From CAXBNV01 sp963977185 (lineage in GTDB: Bacteria > Pseudomonadota > Gammaproteobacteria > JAGOUU01): a stretch of 41,182 bases of DNA. The position numbers and the translations under genes are program-made. Each line of letters opens with the position of its first letter. Position 1 is the stretch's first letter. Below are positions 1 through 8,871 of the stretch, piece by piece. The stretch lies in contig CAXBNV010000012.1 in the NCBI GenBank assembly GCA_963977185.1, forward strand, positions 1 through 41,182, given 5' to 3'. The notes beneath the pieces were generated by a model. The model was not told the DNA's origin. It did not search any database and saw nothing but the letters and a program-made list of their open reading frames with translations.

Positions 1-60
1 ATTTAATGATTTAATGATTTAATGATTTAATGATTTAATGATTTAATGATTTAATGATTT
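1..60. repeat. 8-bp tandem repeat (ATTTAATG)n
   Basis: About seven and a half perfect copies of the unit ATTTAATG fill the first 60 bases of the window, just beyond the 3' end of the 5S rRNA gene. The array may continue past the window edge. It has no recognisable coding content. It could be a simple sequence array prone to slippage, or a place where an assembly ended. Confidence 0.9.
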
Positions 61-85
61 GGATAAGAGAGGAAAGAAGAAAAAA

Positions 86-203
86 TGCTTAGCAGTGTCC
101 TACTTTCGCATGGATAAATCCACACTATCATCGGCGCTAAGTTGTTTCACTTCTGAGTTCGGAATGGGTTCAGGTGGTGCCAACTTGCTAATGCCGCTAA
201 GCA
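86..203 (-). rRNA. rrf: 5S ribosomal RNA, free-standing
   Basis: Read on the minus strand, the sequence shows the standard bacterial 5S pattern: terminal helix arms TGCTTAGC and GCTAAGCA, the CCGAACTCAGAAGTGAAAC loop region, and the GCGCCGATGATAGTGTGG segment. Length is about 118 nt, normal for 5S. No 23S sequence lies upstream: the next 200 bases hold only a promoter and a hairpin, then degP. The gene therefore appears unlinked to a 23S gene. A T-rich stretch follows the 3' end and may serve as terminator. Confidence 0.95.
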
Positions 204-209
204 GTTCCT

Positions 210-237
210 ATTATAGGCATATAAAAATATATTGCAA
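210..237 (-). promoter_or_regulatory. sigma-70 promoter of the 5S gene
   Basis: On the minus strand a -35 element TTGCAA (232-237) and a perfect -10 TATAAT (210-215) are separated by 16 nt. The predicted start, about 7 nt after the -10, falls at base 203, the first base of the 5S terminal helix. This supports transcription of the 5S gene as its own unit with almost no leader. Confidence 0.7.
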
Positions 238-340
238 GCATTTTTCGAAAATTTCTTATATTTTATTTTTTCTTTGTAATTTTACTTTGATTCTCAATCT
301 TAACAACGAACTGAGCTTAAGTTTTTTCATATCTTAAACA

Positions 341-387
341 ATAAATCTTTTATTTATAATAATATAGCATATAAATAAAAGATTTAT
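341..387 (-). terminator. Hairpin downstream of degP
   Basis: Arms at 341-357 and 370-387 form a perfect, AT-only stem of at least 17 bp with a loop of about 12 nt, 30 bases after the degP stop codon and upstream of the 5S promoter. The position fits a transcription terminator for degP, although the stem has little GC and the following T-run is weak. Confidence 0.5.
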
Positions 388-418
388 GTTGTTATTAAAA
401 TACAGTCATTATCAAGCT

Positions 419-1843
419 TTATTCAATTCTAAAAGCTAAATACCTTTTAGCCTCAGGCCCTCTTTTAACTAAAATAGGTATCCATTGGTTTTTACGTAGT
501 TTATTAACTATTTTATAAAAATTATCTGATGAGCTTATTTCAGTCTGGTTTAGCTGAAGAATAATATCCCCTTTTTTCAAACCTAATTTATAAGCCGGAG
601 TGTTTTTTTCTACATAATTAATAATCACTCCCTGATTATCAGCTAATTTAAGCTCAGATTTTTGCTCATTAGATGGATTAACTACAGAAGCGCCAAGTGG
701 ATTTTTAACTGCTTTTTTACGAGTCTCTTTTACTTTATTTGATTCGTCTTTTTCTTTCAATCCTATTTTTACTTGTGTAGTAACATATTTATGATTTCTT
801 AAAAGTTCAACAGGTACACTCTGTCCTGGCTTTAACGAGCCTACTAATGGAGGTAAATCAGTTGCGTCCATAATCAATTGATTATTAAACTTAACTATGA
901 TATCGCCACTCTGAATACCGGAGTCTGCAGCAGGAGACTTATTTAAAATACTAACAACTAAAGCACCTGTCACCTTATTTAGACCAAATGATTTAGCTAA
1001 TTTTCTATCAACTGATTGGAATGCAACACCTAACCAACCTCTTGAAACAAAACCTTTTGACTTAAGCTGCTCTACAACATTTTTAACAATATTAGCTGGT
1101 ATTGCAAAAGATAACCCCAAGTAACCACCTGTTCGGCTTAAAATTTGAGAGTTAATACCGATGACTTCTCCTGATAAATTAAACAATGGTCCTCCAGAAT
1201 TACCTGGATTTATAGCAACATCTGTTTGGATAAAAGGCACATAACGTTCATTACCTATACTTCTACCAAGACCACTTACTATCCCTGCAGTTGCTGAATA
1301 TTCAAATCCAAAAGGTGCTCCAATCGCCAAAACCCACTCACCAACTTTAACATTTGATGAATCACCTAATGAAACAGATGATAATTTTTTTGAATCTATT
1401 TTCAGTAAAGCCAAATCAGTATCTTTATCTGTACCTATAACTTTAGCAATAAATTCTCGTTGATCACTTAATCGAACTAACACTTCATCAGAATCTCTAA
1501 CAACATGATTATTGGTTACTATAAAACCATCATCTGAAATAATAGTTCCTGAACCTAAAGAGTAAGCATCTTGATCCGCTCTTTCTTGTTCTTCCAGAAA
1601 TTTTTTTAAAAAGTCTCCGTATGGAGTTTCTTCTAACTCTCTTGGTAACTTATAATTTTGTTCTTCTTTTGAAGGTTTTTTATGTGTACTTATATTTACA
1701 ACACCTGCTTTATTTTTATCAACTAATCCTGTAAATTCAGGTAAAGTTGCAAAACTATTAGCGCTAACAAATATTACACTGACTGCAATAATTTTGGATA
1801 ATATATTAGTAATAAACTTATCGCACTTTCTATAAATTGACAT
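419..1843 (-). CDS. degP: Periplasmic serine endoprotease DegP/DegQ (HtrA family)
   Basis: This HtrA-family protease/chaperone degrades or refolds misfolded envelope proteins in the periplasm. A signal peptide is visible (hydrophobic segment ending SANSFA before TLP). The trypsin-like domain has the triad His in TNNHVV (about residue 112), Asp in DTDLALLKI (about 141) and Ser in GNSGGPL (about 216). Two PDZ domains follow, the second ending near the C terminus. The 474-aa length is usual for the family. I start at the ATG at 1843 because GAGGG lies just before it; the in-frame TTG 12 bases upstream overlaps that ribosome binding site. DegP and DegQ cannot be told apart here. An envelope-stress protease fits an organism with a large secretion machine, but it is not linked to the T4BSS genes. 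Confidence 0.93.
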   Translation of the reverse strand: MSIYRKCDKFITNILSKIIAVSVIFVSANSFATLPEFTGLVDKNKAGVVNISTHKKPSKEEQNYKLPRELEETPYGDFLKKFLEEQERADQDAYSLGSGTIISDDGFIVTNNHVVRDSDEVLVRLSDQREFIAKVIGTDKDTDLALLKIDSKKLSSVSLGDSSNVKVGEWVLAIGAPFGFEYSATAGIVSGLGRSIGNERYVPFIQTDVAINPGNSGGPLFNLSGEVIGINSQILSRTGGYLGLSFAIPANIVKNVVEQLKSKGFVSRGWLGVAFQSVDRKLAKSFGLNKVTGALVVSILNKSPAADSGIQSGDIIVKFNNQLIMDATDLPPLVGSLKPGQSVPVELLRNHKYVTTQVKIGLKEKDESNKVKETRKKAVKNPLGASVVNPSNEQKSELKLADNQGVIINYVEKNTPAYKLGLKKGDIILQLNQTEISSSDNFYKIVNKLRKNQWIPILVKRGPEAKRYLAFRIE

Positions 1844-1874
1844 TGGTTCCCTCAATCGATTTTATTAAAAGATA

Positions 1875-1903
1875 TTTACTCTAGATGTATACGCTGTTAT
1901 AAT
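1875..1903 (+). promoter_or_regulatory. Predicted sigma-70 promoter for the small membrane protein gene
   Basis: TTTACT (1875-1880), a 17-nt spacer and a perfect TATAAT (1898-1903) lie about 55 bases upstream of the ATG at 1964, in the gap between degP and that gene. Confidence 0.5.
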
Positions 1904-1963
1904 CACGCATGTATATACAATATAACACTTTTATTTACAATATAAAAATTAAAATTAAGACCT

Positions 1964-2107
1964 ATGAATACACCAACTAAAAAATGTAAATTCCAAGATC
2001 AATTAAAAAAATATACTAAAAAAGATGATAATTTTGATGCTCTGGCTGTTGGCTCAATAATAGTAATAGCTGTAGCAGCTGTTTGTGTTTACTTATCTTT
2101 TATGTAA
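1964..2107 (+). CDS. 47-residue single-pass membrane protein, hypothetical
   Basis: A 48-codon ORF starts with ATG at 1964 and ends with TAA. The first half is polar and Lys/Asp-rich (KKYTKKDDN); the second half is one hydrophobic helix (AVGSIIVIAVAAVCVYLSF) running almost to the C terminus. It would be a small inner-membrane protein with a cytoplasmic N-terminal tail. A good sigma-70 promoter precedes it, but the ribosome binding site is weak (AAGACC). No family was recognised. It could still be a chance ORF, but the clean transmembrane segment and promoter favour a real gene. Confidence 0.45.
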   Translation: MNTPTKKCKFQDQLKKYTKKDDNFDALAVGSIIVIAVAAVCVYLSFM

Positions 2108-2293
2108 AGTTATCTCTTAATAAATTTTTATTAATTCCGGCCTATATTTATAGACTAGTTTTATTACCCCTTCTTATTAAATATTTTTATTATTTATGAT
2201 AAATATTTTAAAAATATATTTATCACTTTAGTGAACATATACCATATCAAATTGACTAAAAGGCATATTTTTAACTTATTTAGAGAAAAAATC

Positions 2294-2548
2294 ATGCCTA
2301 CAAAAAAGCAAAAAGCTCCAATACAAGATCCAATAAAAGCTCCTATAGATAGTCCACTTAACCCATCGGAGTTAATTAATAATAGTAAACCTCTTTCTCC
2401 GTTAGATTTAGGTCTTTCTAAGTTTAACTCAAAAGATTATCCAGGATTTAGAATGTCAAAAAAAAATTATAGTAGTAACAATGATAGTAGTAGTGATACT
2501 GATAATCATGCTCCAACTGATAAGAGAACTCCAAAAATAAAAAAATAA
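2294..2548 (+). CDS. Hypothetical polar 84-residue protein
   Basis: From the ATG at 2294 the product is 84 aa, low in complexity, and rich in Lys, Pro, Ser, Asn and Asp, with no hydrophobic segment, so it is probably cytosolic or disordered. The N terminus (MPTKKQKAPIQDPIKAP) is basic and proline-rich; the C terminus has a Ser/Asp/Asn run followed by a basic tail (DKRTPKIKK). A GTG at 2231 would extend it by 21 residues. The ATG is preferred, although no strong Shine-Dalgarno is present for either. It lies in the same direction as, and 36 bases before, the cysteine-rich peptide gene. No family recognised. Confidence 0.45.
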   Translation: MPTKKQKAPIQDPIKAPIDSPLNPSELINNSKPLSPLDLGLSKFNSKDYPGFRMSKKNYSSNNDSSSDTDNHAPTDKRTPKIKK

Positions 2549-2584
2549 CTGTTATTTATGAATGTCAATATACATGGGTGATAT

Positions 2585-2827
2585 ATGAGCAAATTCAAAC
2601 AATTAACTTTGATGTCTATACTTTCTATCTTTGGTTCAATAACTATTGCTAACACAAATATAGATAATCCTGTAATAAATAAAAATGATAACCAAATAGA
2701 AGAATCAGAAATATATGACTGTTCTTTAGAATGCCACAGAAAATGTGAAGCAAAAGAAAAAGTGCCAATTAGTTGCGTCAATAATTCTTGCACTTGTGGA
2801 GCTGAGTCTGAATCTGAATCTGAGTAA
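2585..2827 (+). CDS. Exported cysteine-rich peptide, defensin/scorpion-toxin-like spacing
   Basis: This 80-aa product has a signal peptide (MSKFKQ, then a hydrophobic stretch ending TIA before NTN) and a polar propeptide-like stretch of about 25 residues. A six-cysteine module follows at residues 49-73 with spacing C-x3-C-x3-C-x9-C-x4-C-x-C, then an acidic tail of alternating Ser and Glu. The last five cysteines follow the CS-alpha-beta pattern (C-x3-C, x9-10, C-x4-C-x-C) of arthropod defensins and short scorpion potassium-channel toxins. Departures are the short first interval (x3 rather than about x5) and the absence of the usual Gly two residues before the fourth Cys. The ATG at 2585 follows GGGTGAT. 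The gene converges with addA, ending 9 bases from it. Secretion and disulphide bonding are likely; toxin or antimicrobial function is inference. Confidence 0.6.
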   Translation: MSKFKQLTLMSILSIFGSITIANTNIDNPVINKNDNQIEESEIYDCSLECHRKCEAKEKVPISCVNNSCTCGAESESESE

Positions 2828-2836
2828 ATAATTGCT

Positions 2837-5800
2837 TTACAATAAAATAATTTTACTCAAAAGAGGTAAGTATATAAGAGCGTTTACATCATTTTGTTGA
2901 TGAGAAAAAACGTTTTTATATATCTCTAATTGTTTTCTATACTGATCTAATTTGTCAAAATCATCTAAACTGTCTGTAATTTTATAATCAATAATCCATC
3001 GAATATTAGTTTTAGAATCAACAAAAGTCCGATCAATTCTTATAGTACTAATTTGAGATTTATTATTAATATAGCTATAACTTTGCTCATTGGCAAAATC
3101 TTCATAATTTTTAAAAATAAAATCTGCTTGTTTATCATTTTGAATATTATTAAACACTTTTAAAATAAGTGCATAACAATAATCTAAATTATTTAAGCTT
3201 ACTCCTATGCTAGATAATTGTTCAAATATTATTTTTTTATAATTATTATGAAAAATTTGTTTCAATATAATTTCCTTATTTTCTGCATATGATTTTAATA
3301 ACCTATGCACATAAGTACCTAATAAAGAACTAGTGTTTTCTTCATAATTATAAACCCCAGGATTTTTATTTAAATTATTATTATTTTCAATAATAATATT
3401 TTTATTTAAATTATTATTTATAAAATTACTGCTGACTCTTAAATTAATATTATTGATTTTAGTCATACTAATATTATTAGTGATTTCTGATTTATGATAT
3501 TTGATATCTTCTAAATTAATCCCCTGCCAAATACAATTTAATAAGCTTCCTTTAGATGGTCCTTTTTCTATCTTTTTTTCATCTAGTACAGCTGTTAGAA
3601 AGCAACTTTTTTTGGCTCTTGTTATAGCTACATATAATAGTCTTATAGATTCATGATAGCTTTTTTGTTTATCAATATATCGCAAAACATTATAAATATT
3701 ATTAGAGCTATCATCTATATCTAAATATTCATTAAATGGAGCTAAAACAAAACCATTAAAGTTTTTTGCATGATATTCTTGAGATAATAATAATTCATGA
3801 TCATTAGCCTTAGACGTTCTATGTAACATAGGAACAAAGACATGATCAAATTGTAAACCTTTAGATTTATGAATAGTCATAATCTGAATATTAGAGCTTT
3901 GATTGTCTTTTGGTGAAAAATACAACTTCTCTAATTTACTATAGAATTCATCTGGATTTAAAATACTATTATTTTTTTCAAAGCTTGATATGACATCAAA
4001 AAATTCATTAATTATATCTAATTCTTCTTTGCTTTTAATAAATATACTTCCATTTAAATCATTCCATAATGTTTTTATTAATAAATAAAATTTAACCAGA
4101 TATCTATTATTTAAAGCTTTTTCAAAACATGTTATAAAATTAGCAACTCTTTTTTGACCATCTTTAGTTAAATTAGCTGTCACCTCTTGATTATTAATAA
4201 CTTCCCAAATGAAACTATTATCAGAGTCATAATTGGCAATTATATCTAAATCCTCTAATAATAATCCACACCATGGAGCTCTTAAAATAGCAAACCATGC
4301 AACATTATCACTTAAAAATAGCATGGCTTTTACTAATGATAACAAATCTTGAATAAAATAATTATCTTGTAATAAATCGATATCTACTGCTGAAAAATTA
4401 ATGTTTTTTTCATTTAATAATTTAATTATATATTTGCCATGCTTTCTGTTTTTTAATAAAACTGCTATTTTATCTTGAGGATTATTAATTAAAATATTTT
4501 GTATTTCATCTACGATAAATTCTTCTTCTACATAATTTACATCATTTTCAAATATATTTATTGAGACTTTATCTTTTGTTATTTCTTTATTAAAGCTATC
4601 TGATCTTGAATAAGAAATAGCTCCAAATAATAAATCTATCTTTTTAGGAAAGCTTTTATCAAAAACTCTATTTACCCAAGATACTATATTGTTATTAGAC
4701 CTAAAGTTAGTTTTTAATTTAATATATTCAAAATTAATATTATCTATGCCATTTTGAGCTACTTCCATAAACAAGCTTACTTCTGCTTGTCTAAATTTAT
4801 AGATAGATTGCTTGGGATCACCTACAATGAATATACTTTTATTTAAATCATTACCCCACTCTGATATCAATTTTTTTAATAATCTAAAATGTGTTAAAGA
4901 TGTGTCTTGAAATTCATCAAATAAAATATGACTAAGCTTATAATCTAAAACTAATGCTAAATCAGTTGGGTTTAAATTATCACCTAAAGCATTTAAAGCA
5001 GCTTGAGTTACCTCAATAAAATCAATTTTTAAAAAATTTTGAAATACTAACTTTAAATTAGCTACTAATAACGGTAAAATTTTGCATAAACTAGATATAA
5101 ATTCAATCTCAGATTTATTATAATCATCTGGTAATATTCTAAGTAAACTTATAACATCTCCTAGATCATCTTCTAAATGCTCGTATTTGCTAATAATACT
5201 AATTAAAATTTGTTTTTGTTCTTTACAGTTTGGTGGGAATCCTATATTTTTATCAAGTCGTTTTCTAAAACTTAGTTTTCTATCACCTGTAAATAATAAA
5301 TAACTTATAGTTTTATAAATATTTTCAAAGTTATTTTCTAAAGACTCAAAATTATCAGTAATATTTTTGGCTTGAGTTGATTGAATGTCATTAGTAATGA
5401 TATTATCAACTGCAAATTCTAATAACTCGGTAAGAATTTTGACATCTTGTTTAGTTAAAATTTTTTCTATTTGATAAATAGAATTTTTCTTTATTTCTTG
5501 TATAGTATTTATTATTTCATTCTGATCAATTAAATCTGACACAGAATAAATATACGGCATCCATTTATCTCGAGTTGCCAACATTTTCACTAAAAAACTT
5601 TCAAACAAATCAAATCTATTATCTAAAGCTAATAATAATTTTTCTATATGAATTTTATAATTATTTTCTTTTATGTTTTTTAAAAAATTTCTAACTGCTG
5701 TTTTATATAAATACTCTGCATTTTCAGCAATATCACAAAAAGAACCTATACCTGATAATACTGGCATTTTTTTACTTAAATAAGCACAAAAAGCATCAAT

Positions 5801-6094
5801 AGTCATTATTTTAAGTGAATTAGGATTATCTAATATAATTTTATATTTATCATTAGGATTTTGCTTTATCTTATCTAAAACTCTTGAAAGCATTTCTCCT
5901 GCTGCTTTTTTGGTGAACGTTATAGCTAAAATTTCTTCAGGGTTATCTACTTTATCTAATAACTTTAAATATCTTTTAATTAGTAATTCTGTTTTCCCTG
6001 ATCCAGCTGGAGCTTCTACTATATAAGATTTAGATATATCTAAAGCTAAATTTCTTTCTTTTTGATCTAATACTTTAATATTTAAATTATTCAT
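2837..6094 (-). CDS. addA: AddA-type ATP-dependent helicase-nuclease
   Basis: This 1085-aa UvrD/RecB-like superfamily 1 helicase carries a C-terminal RecB-type nuclease. Visible motifs are Walker A APAGSGKT (28-35), motif II LFDEFQDTS (about 393), motif III IFIVGDPKQSIYKFRQAE, motif V IMTIHKSKGLQF (about 738), motif VI LLYVAITRAKK (about 823) and the nuclease core WIIDYK (about 1034). With AddB it would process double-strand breaks for RecA-dependent recombination, the role filled by RecBCD in many gammaproteobacteria. Its ATG overlaps the end of addB by 8 nt, so the two are translationally coupled. AddAB rather than RecBCD is also reported in Coxiella. Confidence 0.9.
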   Translation of the reverse strand: MNNLNIKVLDQKERNLALDISKSYIVEAPAGSGKTELLIKRYLKLLDKVDNPEEILAITFTKKAAGEMLSRVLDKIKQNPNDKYKIILDNPNSLKIMTIDAFCAYLSKKMPVLSGIGSFCDIAENAEYLYKTAVRNFLKNIKENNYKIHIEKLLLALDNRFDLFESFLVKMLATRDKWMPYIYSVSDLIDQNEIINTIQEIKKNSIYQIEKILTKQDVKILTELLEFAVDNIITNDIQSTQAKNITDNFESLENNFENIYKTISYLLFTGDRKLSFRKRLDKNIGFPPNCKEQKQILISIISKYEHLEDDLGDVISLLRILPDDYNKSEIEFISSLCKILPLLVANLKLVFQNFLKIDFIEVTQAALNALGDNLNPTDLALVLDYKLSHILFDEFQDTSLTHFRLLKKLISEWGNDLNKSIFIVGDPKQSIYKFRQAEVSLFMEVAQNGIDNINFEYIKLKTNFRSNNNIVSWVNRVFDKSFPKKIDLLFGAISYSRSDSFNKEITKDKVSINIFENDVNYVEEEFIVDEIQNILINNPQDKIAVLLKNRKHGKYIIKLLNEKNINFSAVDIDLLQDNYFIQDLLSLVKAMLFLSDNVAWFAILRAPWCGLLLEDLDIIANYDSDNSFIWEVINNQEVTANLTKDGQKRVANFITCFEKALNNRYLVKFYLLIKTLWNDLNGSIFIKSKEELDIINEFFDVISSFEKNNSILNPDEFYSKLEKLYFSPKDNQSSNIQIMTIHKSKGLQFDHVFVPMLHRTSKANDHELLLSQEYHAKNFNGFVLAPFNEYLDIDDSSNNIYNVLRYIDKQKSYHESIRLLYVAITRAKKSCFLTAVLDEKKIEKGPSKGSLLNCIWQGINLEDIKYHKSEITNNISMTKINNINLRVSSNFINNNLNKNIIIENNNNLNKNPGVYNYEENTSSLLGTYVHRLLKSYAENKEIILKQIFHNNYKKIIFEQLSSIGVSLNNLDYCYALILKVFNNIQNDKQADFIFKNYEDFANEQSYSYINNKSQISTIRIDRTFVDSKTNIRWIIDYKITDSLDDFDKLDQYRKQLEIYKNVFSHQQNDVNALIYLPLLSKIILL

Positions 6095-8735
6095 AGAGTC
6101 TACATAAACTTTTTAAATGACAATTTTTACAAGTAGTATCTATATTTAATGGTCGTTTTGCTGCCTCACCATTTAGATACTGATTAGCAATTACTTTAAT
6201 TTGATTAATCCATAAAGGCTTATAAGCACTGAAATCTATTGCTTTAATTTGTTGATTAAAATCAAAGCTTTTATCAACAAATCCTTGAAATTTTTGTTCT
6301 TTGGAATTTATAACAGAATATAATAATCCATGATTATTATTCTCAAGCATTAAATAATATAATGGCATTTGTACATCTGTTATATCATTTAACCAATTGT
6401 TAGTATTTTGGTTTGATATTTTATAATCGATAATTAATTTATGCTCAATGCCATTAATATATTCAGAGTCAATTCTATCTACTCTTAAAGTAAAATATAT
6501 ATTTTCAAATTTAACGTTTCTTTCAAGCTCGGTATATTTTACTTCAAAATGATTTCTTTTTGTTTCTTTGTGTAACCATTTTATTATAATTTTATATAAT
6601 CTTTTTTTCTCTATATTACATAAATCATTATATAAGTTATTTTCAAGGTTTAATTTATCAAAGCTTGAGTTTATTATTTCAAAAATAAATAAGTTAATTT
6701 CACTTTCTTTTTTTTCTAATAAAAGTAATAACTCAGATTTTGATTTTAATTTAAGCCAAATTTTCTCCATCACATTATGTAGTAAATTACCTCTATCAAT
6801 AGGCGTTATCCCAAATTTAATTTCAGGAAATTTTCGAGCTTTTAATCTGGTTTCGGCATAAGCTTTAAAAGGACATTGAATTTGTAAATTCAATGCATAT
6901 ATAGCACTTTTAATAAATTTTCTAGATATCTTTGGAGCATTATAATCAGAATAACTTTCTATACTTTGGTTATTATATAATTCATTAAAAAAATTTTTTG
7001 GTTCTTTTATTTCTTTTTTATTAGTTGTTTTTACATATATTAAATTTTCTATATTTTCTATAAAACTACTAGGATACAATTGTTTTTGTTTATCAAACTC
7101 ATAATAGCTAGTAATAATATTATTTGAATTATTAAAAATTCTTTGAGTTATTTTTGATGCAAACTCATACTCTCTTTCAAAAGAAGAGTGTGGCATATTA
7201 TATTTCTTTTGCAGATCATTTGGTAAAAACACATTGGGGCTAGGTTCTTCTGGCCATAGCTCAGAATTAAGACTCATAAACCATAAATTATCAAATTCTA
7301 ATCCAGCACCTTCTAAAATACCTAGAACATTAATCTTAGGGTGAGAAACTTCTATTTGGAACTCAGTGTTATTTAATAAATTTTTTAAAATAGTAAAATA
7401 TTCTGTTATTCCAATTTTATTAAGAATAATATCTAGTTTGTTAATTTCATATAAAGCCTTCTGAAAGCTTTGTATAGCTTGATATTCTTCACTTGATATA
7501 TTTCTTATCGTTCCAGGCCAACCTAAACTATTTACTATATCCATAAATATTTTTGAATATTCTGATGGATAATAAATATAATTTTTATCTTTAATATTAT
7601 TAATAAAATTAGATGTATTATTTACAGCTTGGTAAAAATCAGGTGCTAAATCTTTTATATAATTTAAAAAATCAGATATAGTAATGTCATTACTGTAATT
7701 AAATAATCTTAAATTTAAAATCACTTTAGCTTTATTAATATACTCTTTATCTTCATTAAAATAATAAGGCCTTCTTAATATTTCTTGAGCTAATTCTACA
7801 GCAATTTTTTTATTAAAAATAAAATCTAAAATAATGACTAATGAGTTTATAACAGGAATTTCTACTAGAAAATCGCCACCTGAAATATTCCAAAGCTGCC
7901 TGTTTGATATATTATCATTAAATTTCTTAATAATATTATTTCTAACAGCAGTTAAATTAGGGGTAATAATAGTTATATTTTGATTCTTATTAACTAATTC
8001 TAGCGAGTAATCTAAAATACCTTCTAATTCTAAATTAGCATCTGCAAACTTATAATTTTTCATTTTCTTTATATCTATAGCTTGATTTGAATCAAACTTT
8101 ATAATTTCTATATTATAATCATAAGATTTTAATAAATTTAAAAATTTTTTAACTAAAGGACTTAGTTCATCAAAACCTATTAAATAAATATTTTTCTCTT
8201 TTATAATATGTTTTATTTTATTCATATCTTGATGCATTAAATATATTATAAAATCATAATGATCTATATATCTGGTACTTTTATTAATATATTCATTATA
8301 TTGATTAATTAGAATTTTAAGACTTTCTATTTCAGGATAATTATAATTATCTAATAAAGATAAATTCAAATCATAATCTTTTAATAAATTATAAGCTGAT
8401 ATAACTTTTGAACTTATTTTTTTATTTAATAAGTTCAAATAATCAGTAAAATTATTATCTATAATTTGTTCAAATATTATCTGTTTTTGAAATTCTGATA
8501 ACAAAAATAGAGAACCTCTAATAATTCCTATATCAGCAGAATCTTGCCAAATTGATTTAATATATTCTTTAAAAGGCATGATTTTAAGACCTATCCATGC
8601 CTTTGCTTGAATATTATAATTATTAAAATCTTTCAGTAAAAATTGGGAAAGTCTATTATTAGGAGTTAAGATTATAGATTCATTTATATAAGCTTTGTTT
8701 TCATTAAATCGCTTCCAAAGCTGATTATATTTCAT
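6087..8735 (-). CDS. addB: AddB-like subunit, PD-(D/E)XK nuclease family
   Basis: This 882-aa protein is the partner of AddA. The N-terminal helicase-like region begins ILTPNNRLSQFLL, where no intact Walker A lysine is visible, so it probably does not hydrolyse ATP. The C terminus carries the nuclease motif LIIDYK (about 768). Four cysteines expected for the iron-sulphur staple are present: one at about 620 (QIQCPFKAYAET) and three at the C terminus (TCKNCHLKSLC). These features are typical of AddB. It is the first gene of the addBA operon; no strong ribosome binding site is seen before the ATG. A hairpin at 8834-8862 separates it from the antiporter gene upstream. Confidence 0.85.
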   Translation of the reverse strand: MKYNQLWKRFNENKAYINESIILTPNNRLSQFLLKDFNNYNIQAKAWIGLKIMPFKEYIKSIWQDSADIGIIRGSLFLLSEFQKQIIFEQIIDNNFTDYLNLLNKKISSKVISAYNLLKDYDLNLSLLDNYNYPEIESLKILINQYNEYINKSTRYIDHYDFIIYLMHQDMNKIKHIIKEKNIYLIGFDELSPLVKKFLNLLKSYDYNIEIIKFDSNQAIDIKKMKNYKFADANLELEGILDYSLELVNKNQNITIITPNLTAVRNNIIKKFNDNISNRQLWNISGGDFLVEIPVINSLVIILDFIFNKKIAVELAQEILRRPYYFNEDKEYINKAKVILNLRLFNYSNDITISDFLNYIKDLAPDFYQAVNNTSNFINNIKDKNYIYYPSEYSKIFMDIVNSLGWPGTIRNISSEEYQAIQSFQKALYEINKLDIILNKIGITEYFTILKNLLNNTEFQIEVSHPKINVLGILEGAGLEFDNLWFMSLNSELWPEEPSPNVFLPNDLQKKYNMPHSSFEREYEFASKITQRIFNNSNNIITSYYEFDKQKQLYPSSFIENIENLIYVKTTNKKEIKEPKNFFNELYNNQSIESYSDYNAPKISRKFIKSAIYALNLQIQCPFKAYAETRLKARKFPEIKFGITPIDRGNLLHNVMEKIWLKLKSKSELLLLLEKKESEINLFIFEIINSSFDKLNLENNLYNDLCNIEKKRLYKIIIKWLHKETKRNHFEVKYTELERNVKFENIYFTLRVDRIDSEYINGIEHKLIIDYKISNQNTNNWLNDITDVQMPLYYLMLENNNHGLLYSVINSKEQKFQGFVDKSFDFNQQIKAIDFSAYKPLWINQIKVIANQYLNGEAAKRPLNIDTTCKNCHLKSLCRLYE

Positions 8736-8833
8736 AAAATATTTATTATATCGTTAATTAACCTTTAGAAATTTTATCATAAATATTAACTTTTTAATTG
8801 ATTATAACGATGAACTATTAGCAAGATGTAAAT

Positions 8834-8862
8834 AAAATACTAAGACAAGGTCTTAATATTTT
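8834..8862 (-). terminator. Hairpin terminator after the antiporter gene
   Basis: AAAATACTAAGAC (8834-8846) and GTCTTAATATTTT (8850-8862) pair with one mismatch around a 3-nt loop, 10 bases past the stop codon of the antiporter gene. The A/T flanks of the stem supply the U-tract, so it could end the yafS-rnhA-dnaQ-antiporter unit before addB. Confidence 0.55.
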
Positions 8863-8871
8863 ATTAATTTA

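Noticed and set aside
59..337. Plus-strand ORF of 92 codons over the start of the window
   Set aside because: It runs antisense through the 5S rRNA gene and its promoter, so it is not a gene.
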